Origin: Bacteroidota bacterium
GTDB lineage: Bacteria > Bacteroidota > Bacteroidia > NS11-12g > UBA955
DNA length: 48,961 nt
Direction of reading: 5' to 3'
Assembly (NCBI GenBank): GCA_030833525.1
Contig: JAURGZ010000011.1
Location: 1 to 48,961, forward strand
The notes beneath the pieces were generated by a model that saw only the letters and a list, made by a program, of their open reading frames with translations, did not search any database and was not told the DNA's origin. This document shows, piece after piece, positions 44,414 to 48,961 of the stretch (within the stretch, counting starts at the first letter, position 1; each line of letters begins with the position of its first letter). A program made the position numbers and the translations under genes.

Positions 44414-45394
44414 TTAGGGAATGAGGTTGAGCGGCAATGTTGTCGGATGCTTGGCCAAATATTGGATCGAAGCCGAATGAATGGGGACCTGATCGATCTT
44501 CTGTTGGCTGCGGCTCGCAAATAGACCCAGACCCCCGTCGATGTTGGAGTATTCAGCTTGCTTTTGCACAATGCCTATGCTGGGTTCGTTGACCGAAATG
44601 TAATCGAGCAATTGCTGATTGCCCCCGTAGAATACAATGCCCACATTTTTCAAGCGGTGCAAGGTATTGGGGTCGCTGGGAATGGTATTGGCCAAAAATT
44701 GCAAGAAAGACAAGCGGGGAATTTGGTTCAGGGCGCGTATGCCGGGCTGTACATAATAATTGCGCAGCATGCTCCAAACGGCGGTATGTCTGCTTTTTTG
44801 GTTGGTGTCTAAGGCATTGATGCTTTCGTAATGCACGTAGAATTTCACATCATATGCGTAGGTATTGGCACCGGGAGTGAAGCTGACGGTGATGTACTCA
44901 GGGCCTACCGAGAACAAGTTGGTCACGCTGTTGAAGGGGCTTTGAATTTTGGCATCGCCCACGCTGCGGGTACTCGAGTAGATCGAAGTGCCTGAAAGGG
45001 GGTTTTGGACCCGAATTTCATAGACCTCATTGGGGTAAATGCGCTCGCGTGTGGTCCATAAACGGGTGTATTGGCTGGCGAAAATTCCCGAATCTTTTTG
45101 GGTGCTCCATTCGGGTGTGCAGGGAATTTGTTGGCCCGTGGCGGTTCGAGTAAGAGTGACCAGCACCGAGTCGGCGAAGAGGGAGTCGCTGATTTGGGCG
45201 GTCTGATAGACCGTGCCATCGCCTCCCAAAAAGGCCTTGTTCACGCGTATGCGCTGAACCGAATCATAGGGGTCTAACAAACCGTAAACGACCAAGGTTT
45301 CTTTCCAGGGGGCATTGATGTCTACGGTGTTTTCGCAGGCTGATAAAGCGAGGCCCAATGCGGCGATGATGGAAAAAGCCCTAATTTTGTTCAC
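44414..45394 (-). CDS. DUF4249-type lipoprotein
   Basis: 326 residues from a GTG start. The lipobox LSAC (about residues 17-20 of VNKIRAFSIIAALGLALSAC) marks a lipoprotein. The next segment, VDINAPWKETLVVYGLLDPYDSVQRIRVNKAFLG, and the Ig-like beta pattern after it resemble DUF4249, a Bacteroidota family usually paired with TonB-dependent receptors. No such receptor adjoins it here. It could also be an unassigned Ig-like surface lipoprotein. The GTG (45392-45394) is preferred because it gives a proper signal peptide and lies seven bases after CATCTTTG (45409-45402), one base off the -7 consensus. Longer readings put 69 unlikely residues ahead of it. Confidence 0.7.
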   Translation of the reverse strand: MNKIRAFSIIAALGLALSACENTVDINAPWKETLVVYGLLDPYDSVQRIRVNKAFLGGDGTVYQTAQISDSLFADSVLVTLTRTATGQQIPCTPEWSTQKDSGIFASQYTRLWTTRERIYPNEVYEIRVQNPLSGTSIYSSTRSVGDAKIQSPFNSVTNLFSVGPEYITVSFTPGANTYAYDVKFYVHYESINALDTNQKSRHTAVWSMLRNYYVQPGIRALNQIPRLSFLQFLANTIPSDPNTLHRLKNVGIVFYGGNQQLLDYISVNEPSIGIVQKQAEYSNIDGGLGLFASRSQQKIDQVPIHSASIQYLAKHPTTLPLNLIP

Positions 45395-45490
45395 GGAAGC
45401 GCAAAGATGGGTTTTTTTAGCTTCAGTCGGACGCACCGATTGGCAAGCAGTTGAAAAAATGACGAAGGCGCTTTGGCTATTGTAAAACCC

Positions 45491-46306
45491 ATGAGTGTAC
45501 ACAGTTCCATTCGCAAAGTGACCACCCACCAGTTGCATGAAATGAAGGCAAGGGGGGAGCGCATTTCCATGTTGACAGCCTACGATTATTCCATGGCTCA
45601 AATTGTGGATGCCGCGGGCATAGACGTGATTCTAGTTGGCGACAGCGCCTCCAACGTAATGGCCGGTCACGAAACGACTTTGCCCATAACCTTGGATCAA
45701 ATGATTTACCATGCTTCCAGTGTAGTACGCGGGGTAGATCGGGCCTTGGTGGTGGTAGATCTGCCGTTTGGGTCCTACCAAGGCAATAGCAAAGAGGCAT
45801 TGACCAGCACGGTTCGCATCATGAAAGAATCAGGAGCCCATGCCATTAAAATGGAGGGAGGAGAAGAAATCATCGAGAGCATCAAGCGCATTTTGACTGC
45901 CGGTGTGCCCGTGATGGGGCATCTCGGGTTGACGCCTCAGAGCATCTATAAATTTGGGACATACAACGTCAGGGCGAAAGAAGAAGCCGAAGCAGCCAAA
46001 TTGCTCAGCGACGCCAAGTTGTTGGAAGAAGCCGGATGCTTCGCTTTGGTGCTGGAAAAAATACCGGCTGCCTTGGCTGAACGAGTAACCCGCAGCTTGA
46101 ACATTCCTGTCATTGGCATAGGTGCCGGTGGAGGGGTAGATGGTCAGGTTTTAGTGGCGCACGATTTATTTGGAATTACGCAGCAATTTTCACCGCGATT
46201 CCTTCGCCGTTACCTAAATTTGTACGACGATATGAAAGGTGCCGTGGAGCGTTACATCGCGGATGTGAAATCCCGGGACTTTCCCAGCGAACAAGAGCAG
46301 TATTGA
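45491..46306 (+). CDS. panB: 3-methyl-2-oxobutanoate hydroxymethyltransferase
   Basis: 271 residues, TIM-barrel. [53 protein letters not shown] (magnesium-binding Asp), [34 protein letters not shown] and the [12 protein letters not shown] glutamate are all present. It adds a hydroxymethyl group to 2-oxoisovalerate, the first step to pantothenate and CoA. I use the ATG before [12 protein letters not shown]; a TTG 18 bases upstream is possible. The gene ends eight bases before tRNA-Val. Confidence 0.96.
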   Translation: MSVHSSIRKVTTHQLHEMKARGERISMLTAYDYSMAQIVDAAGIDVILVGDSASNVMAGHETTLPITLDQMIYHASSVVRGVDRALVVVDLPFGSYQGNSKEALTSTVRIMKESGAHAIKMEGGEEIIESIKRILTAGVPVMGHLGLTPQSIYKFGTYNVRAKEEAEAAKLLSDAKLLEEAGCFALVLEKIPAALAERVTRSLNIPVIGIGAGGGVDGQVLVAHDLFGITQQFSPRFLRRYLNLYDDMKGAVERYIADVKSRDFPSEQEQY

Positions 46307-46314
46307 CTGCGATT

Positions 46315-46389
46315 GGGCTGTTAGCTCAGTTGGTTTAGAGCACTATCTTGACAAGGTAGGGGTCGATGGTTCGAATCCATTACAGCCCA
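46315..46389 (+). tRNA. tRNA-Val (anticodon GAC)
   Basis: 75 bases. Acceptor GGGCTGT pairs with ACAGCCC, the D-arm is GCTC/GAGC, the anticodon arm CTATC-TTGACAA-GGTAG gives anticodon GAC, and the T-arm GATGG-TTCGAAT-CCATT is normal. The 3' CCA is not encoded (A73 is followed by CAA). It begins eight bases after the panB stop, leaving no room for a promoter, so it is probably cut from the panB transcript or driven from inside panB. Confidence 0.94.
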
Positions 46390-46392
46390 CAA

Positions 46393-46420
46393 AAAAAGCC
46401 CCGACCAGTCGGGGCTTTTT
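46393..46420. terminator. Bidirectional terminator between tRNA-Val and transaldolase
   Basis: AAAAAGCCCCGAC (46393-46405) with GTCGGGGCTTTTT (46408-46420). A-run on one side and T-run on the other let it serve both converging units. Confidence 0.9.
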
Positions 46421-46439
46421 CGTGAACTAGCGTTGAGGA

Positions 46440-47099
46440 TTAACCTTGGTTGGCTTTGGCGTGATCGGCCAAGAATTGGGCCAAACCGTTGTCGGTCAAG
46501 GGGTGCTTGAGCAAGCCCGTAATGGCGCTCAAAGGACATGTGACCACATCAGCACCGGCTTTGGCGGCTTGAACAATGTGCAGAGGGCTGCGCACGCTAG
46601 CGGCCAAAATTTGGGTTTGGAATCCTTGAATGGTGTAAATGTCAGAAATGTCTTCAATCAATTGCATGCCATCCCAGTTGATGTCGTCCAAGCGACCAAT
46701 GAAGGGAGACAAATAGGTAGCGCCTGCTTTGGCGGCCAAAATGGCTTGACCCGCGCTGAAGACCAATGTGCAATTGGTGCGAATGCCGGCTTTGGTGAAG
46801 TGGGCAATGGCTTTGATGCCTTCTTTGATCATGGGAACTTTGACCACGATGTTCTTGTGAAGGGCCGCCAGTTTCTCACCTTCGGCAACCATGCCGGCAA
46901 AATCGGTGCTAATGACTTCAGCGCTTACATCTCCATCGGCCATTTCGCAAATGGTTTTGTAGTGTTGCATGACAGCGGCCTCGCCCACGATGCCTTCTTT
47001 GGCCATCAAACTGGGGTTGGTGGTCACGCCATCCAATATGCCCAAATCATAGGCTTCCTGAATCTGGGCCAAATTGGCCGTATCGATGAAAAATTTCAT
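46440..47099 (-). CDS. tal: Transaldolase / fructose-6-phosphate aldolase-like (TalC type)
   Basis: 219 residues, the short TIM-barrel form. MKFFIDTANL, GVTTNPSLMAKEG, the Schiff-base lysine Lys87 in VVKVPM, TNCTLVFSAGQAILAAKAGATYLSPFIGRLDD, and the end TCPLSAITGLLKHPLTDNGLAQF fit family TalC/MipB. It moves a three-carbon unit between sugar phosphates in the non-oxidative pentose phosphate pathway, or cleaves fructose 6-phosphate; the two are hard to tell apart by sequence. Own promoter upstream (47104-47132). Confidence 0.92.
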   Translation of the reverse strand: MKFFIDTANLAQIQEAYDLGILDGVTTNPSLMAKEGIVGEAAVMQHYKTICEMADGDVSAEVISTDFAGMVAEGEKLAALHKNIVVKVPMIKEGIKAIAHFTKAGIRTNCTLVFSAGQAILAAKAGATYLSPFIGRLDDINWDGMQLIEDISDIYTIQGFQTQILAASVRSPLHIVQAAKAGADVVTCPLSAITGLLKHPLTDNGLAQFLADHAKANQG

Positions 47100-47103
47100 G
47101 ACG

Positions 47104-47132
47104 CAAAGTTACAGCGCAATCGGGGCGCTCAA
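47104..47132 (-). promoter_or_regulatory. Transaldolase promoter
   Basis: On the minus strand, TTG (47132-47130), 18 bases, TAACTTTG (47111-47104), four bases before the ATG. The -7 element is a full match; spacing is one short of the usual 19-21. Confidence 0.55.
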
Positions 47133-47593
47133 CTTGCTTTCAGAGAGCCTTTCTTCACAATTTTTCCAAAATAAGAGCGGTATTGAGGCCCGCGCAGGGA
47201 AAAAAGCAGGTACATGGGCAAAAAAAACAAAACATCCAAAAGGCCTGAGCCGGTTTTGAATTCAATTCGGTCGACGATTTTGCAGGAATTAGGGCCCGCT
47301 GGAAGTATGGCATGCACGTGGCGCCATGTTTTCAAGGGCGCCGGCGGATACTCGCTTTCATCCACGAAACAACGGCAGCGGCTAAGTGTAATGGCCGTTT
47401 TCCAGTATTGACGAACAAGCCCTCCCCAGAATCGAACCTCGATTTCAATGGAATCTCCCTGTTGCTGGCCTTCGTAGCGGTGCACCAGGAGTGTTGCCCC
47501 GGGAGGACTCAAGGCCATGAGCAAGTCTCGGTCAAAATGGTTCCATGCCCGGTCAGCAGGTAAGTTCAAGTTCGTACACAGGGTAAATCGCAT
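47129..47593 (-). CDS. SRPBCC/START-like ligand-binding protein
   Basis: 154 residues. The start FTLCTNLNLPADRAWNHFDRDLLMAL, and the later SIEIEVRFWGGLVRQYWKTAIT, HVHAILPAGPNSCKIVDRIEFKT and a hydrophobic PMYLLFSLRGPQYRSYFGKI, are the helix-grip pattern of SRPBCC proteins. These bind hydrophobic ligands; family members range from cyclases to chaperones. The ligand is unknown. It lies 29 bases upstream of the transaldolase on the same strand. It diverges from queD. Confidence 0.72.
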   Translation of the reverse strand: MRFTLCTNLNLPADRAWNHFDRDLLMALSPPGATLLVHRYEGQQQGDSIEIEVRFWGGLVRQYWKTAITLSRCRCFVDESEYPPAPLKTWRHVHAILPAGPNSCKIVDRIEFKTGSGLLDVLFFLPMYLLFSLRGPQYRSYFGKIVKKGSLKAS

Positions 47594-47648
47594 GCCTTGG
47601 GATTAAAACCTTTTTGCTGCCGATTGGTTTTACCTTCGTACCCTTACC

Positions 47649-48062
47649 ATGAGCCATAGAGTTTCGGTTTTTCGCACTGCCCATTTCAATGCTGCCCATC
47701 GTTTGCATGTGCCCGAATGGTCGGCAGAGGAAAACCGTGCCTTCTTTGGGTTGTGCAACAATGAACATTTTCACGGCCATAACTATGATTTGGAAGTGAA
47801 AGTGACGGGCCAAGTAGATCCCGTCTCAGGTTACCTCATTGATATGAAATTGCTCAAGCATTACATAGACGAGGAGGTCATCGATCGCTTTGATCACAAA
47901 AACCTGAATTTGGACACCGAAGATTTTCGCAGTGTAAATCCTACGGCTGAGAATATTGTTTGGGTGGTATGGAAGAGGCTTCGTCAGCGCTTGCCCGCTG
48001 AAATGGACCTGTCGGTACGCCTTTATGAAACACCCCGTAACTTTGTAGAATACCATGGATAA
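47649..48062 (+). CDS. queD: 6-pyruvoyl-tetrahydropterin synthase / QueD-family enzyme
   Basis: 137 residues. FNAAHRLH (zinc His17), CNNEHFHGHNYDLEV (catalytic Cys36, zinc His42 and His44) and the terminal ETPRNFVEY are the family's active-site elements. It converts dihydroneopterin triphosphate to 6-carboxy-tetrahydropterin (queuosine pathway) or to 6-pyruvoyl-tetrahydropterin (biopterin). The C-x5-HGH spacing is that of animal PTPS, not E. coli QueD (C-x3-HGH), so the product is open. It overlaps folE by eight bases, which makes the substrate. TACCTTCG (47631-47638) is a near-consensus -7 element. Confidence 0.87.
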   Translation: MSHRVSVFRTAHFNAAHRLHVPEWSAEENRAFFGLCNNEHFHGHNYDLEVKVTGQVDPVSGYLIDMKLLKHYIDEEVIDRFDHKNLNLDTEDFRSVNPTAENIVWVVWKRLRQRLPAEMDLSVRLYETPRNFVEYHG

Positions 48063-48729
48063 CCAAGACCCACATTGGGATGAGCTCGGAGATGCTCACG
48101 TAGGCAGCGGCGCTGAAACACCCTTGCGCGAAGATGCGTTCTTGATGGATGATGCGCTCAAGATTGAATTGATAGCCAAGCATTTCAAAGAAATTATGCA
48201 CGTTTTGGGCTTGGATATGAGCGACGACAGCCTCAAAGGCACTCCGCTTCGTGTGGCTAAAATGTACGTGAACGAACAATTCAAGGGATTGGATCCCAAG
48301 AATAAGCCCGCTGCGACTTTGTTTGATAATCACTACAAGTACAGCGAGATGCTGGTGGAAAAAGACATTTCTTTTTATTCCACTTGTGAGCATCACTTTG
48401 TTCCCATCTTTGGTAAGGCTCACGTGGCTTATATATCTTCTGGACAAGTCATTGGTCTTTCGAAGTTGAACCGAATTGTAGAGTATTACGCCAAGCGCCC
48501 CCAGGTGCAAGAGCGCATGACCGTTCAAATTGCGGCCGATTTGAAAGAGATTTTGCAGACCGAAGACGTGGCCGTGATCGTGGACGCCAAGCACATGTGT
48601 GTGGCTTCACGCGGCATCAAAGACACCCATTCTTCAACCGTAACGTCCAGTTTTCATGGGCAATTCAATAGCCCCGAGGTGCGGACAGAGTTGTTGAAAT
48701 ACATTGAAATGGATTCCAAATTGGACTAA
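48055..48729 (+). CDS. folE: GTP cyclohydrolase I
   Basis: 224 residues. FYSTCEHHFVPIFGKAHVAYI supplies the zinc ligands (Cys111, His114) and HMCVASRGIKD the third (Cys182) with the catalytic region. It turns GTP into dihydroneopterin triphosphate, the entry to folate, queuosine and biopterin. The first 35 residues are a variable acidic tail. It starts eight bases inside queD and is followed by a terminator at 48773, so queD-folE is a two-gene operon. Confidence 0.96.
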   Translation: MDNQDPHWDELGDAHVGSGAETPLREDAFLMDDALKIELIAKHFKEIMHVLGLDMSDDSLKGTPLRVAKMYVNEQFKGLDPKNKPAATLFDNHYKYSEMLVEKDISFYSTCEHHFVPIFGKAHVAYISSGQVIGLSKLNRIVEYYAKRPQVQERMTVQIAADLKEILQTEDVAVIVDAKHMCVASRGIKDTHSSTVTSSFHGQFNSPEVRTELLKYIEMDSKLD

Positions 48730-48772
48730 GCATTTATTCCTGCGGCCCTTCCAATAGGGGATTGTAGACCAT

Positions 48773-48810
48773 AAAGGCGTGATTTTCGGTGACGAATTCA
48801 CGCCTTTTTT
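48773..48810 (+). terminator. Terminator of queD-folE
   Basis: AAAGGCGTGA (48773-48782) with TCACGCCTTT (48798-48807), an inner TTCG/CGAA stem and a T-run. Confidence 0.88.
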
Positions 48811-48840
48811 CGTTCGGACAGGGTAGAAAATCAAGGCATA

Positions 48841-48867
48841 AAAAAAGCAGCATTTCTGCTGCTTTTT
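48841..48867 (-). terminator. Terminator of tRNA-His
   Basis: AAAAAGCAGCA (48842-48852) with TGCTGCTTTTT (48857-48867), loop of four, directly after the tRNA on the minus strand and followed there by a U-run. Confidence 0.88.
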
Positions 48868-48944
48868 GGGGCGATTAACCGGGCTCGAACCGGCGACCCT
48901 CAGCGCCACAAGCTGATGCTCTAACCAACTGAGCTATAACCGCC
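48867..48944 (-). tRNA. tRNA-His (anticodon GTG) with encoded CCA
   Basis: Minus strand. The extra G-1 (48944) pairs with C73 (48870), the histidine identity element. Acceptor GCGGTTA pairs with TAATCGC, the D-arm is GCTC/GAGC, the anticodon arm TCAGC-TTGTGGC-GCTGA gives GTG, and the T-arm is GCCGG-TTCGAGC-CCGGT. CCA (48869-48867) is encoded, unlike in tRNA-Val. It is a GUN-anticodon tRNA, a substrate class for Tgt. Any promoter lies beyond the window edge. Confidence 0.95.
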
Positions 48945-48961
48945 GTTTTTGTGGAGTGCAA

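Noticed and set aside
32300-45491. Similar DNA at the starts of menG and panB (both read CTTTGGCT then TGTAAAACC)
   Set aside because: Only about 20 matching positions with a gap; panB probably starts at the later ATG before SVH. Best treated as chance.
48867-48945. tRNA-His lacking the encoded G-1
   Set aside because: Counting from the D-stem shows that the first G of GGCGGTTA is G-1, paired with C73; the apparent absence came from a one-base shift of the acceptor stem.

Overview
The window reads as a chromosomal core region of a Bacteroidota bacterium, most likely of the Flavobacteriales. The evidence is a type IX secretion sorting tail at the left edge, a PorT homologue directly after menG, an alanine/glutamate-extended ribosomal protein bS16, a DUF4249-type lipoprotein, and repeated TAnnTTTG motifs just upstream of start codons (the Bacteroidota -7 promoter element). 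Base composition looks close to balanced and gene density is very high. No rRNA, insertion sequence, prophage, CRISPR array or clear genomic island was seen.

Layout. 1-2.5 kb: end of a T9SS cargo gene, an MlaD-family protein, and an ECF sigma factor followed closely by a lycopene cyclase. 2.7-4.6 kb: atpD-atpC. 4.6-12.5 kb: yidC, dprA, lepA, a family 2 glycosyltransferase, a hexapeptide acetyltransferase and the distal end of the rpsP operon. That operon (minus strand, 14.4 to 10.5 kb) runs rpsP-rimM-trmD-exonuclease-pseudouridine synthase-YkgJ. 14.4-19.2 kb: pcrA/uvrD helicase, a sensor histidine kinase, and a phosphopantetheinyl transferase head to head with a WD40 protein. 19.3-27.3 kb: a barrel-like secreted protein, dcd, glyS-pgk, a small secreted protein, corA, a DPM1-like glycosyltransferase, a GmhB-like phosphatase, a VOC protein and a TlpA-like thioredoxin. 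27.3-31.7 kb: overlapping hisS-hutH and a di-heme peroxidase lipoprotein. 31.7-36.9 kb: engB, then the tight run menG-porT-tgt-lptF/G and an rRNA-type methyltransferase. 36.9-44.3 kb: RlmI-like methyltransferase, nif3 with its zinc-ribbon partner, a ClC channel, a membrane-anchored unknown protein and dnaK. 44.4-48.96 kb: DUF4249-type lipoprotein, panB, tRNA-Val, transaldolase, an SRPBCC protein, queD-folE and tRNA-His.

Functional themes. Translation and tRNA/rRNA maturation dominate (rpsP, rimM, trmD, two RlmI-like methyltransferases, a pseudouridine synthase, tgt, glyS, hisS, lepA, two tRNAs). FolE and QueD make pterin precursors that can feed queuosine, whose base-exchange enzyme Tgt is also present, or another pterin pathway. 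YidC, LptF/G, PorT and MlaD serve envelope biogenesis. The sigma factor and lycopene cyclase pair suggests regulated carotenoid synthesis.

No wholly new multigene system is evident. The features most worth a second look are the promoter architecture predicting very short or absent mRNA leaders, a Tgt without its zinc-binding cysteines, the hisS-hutH overlap, the overlapping divergent starts at 18.38 kb, and a GC-rich intergenic element at 30.25-30.44 kb.
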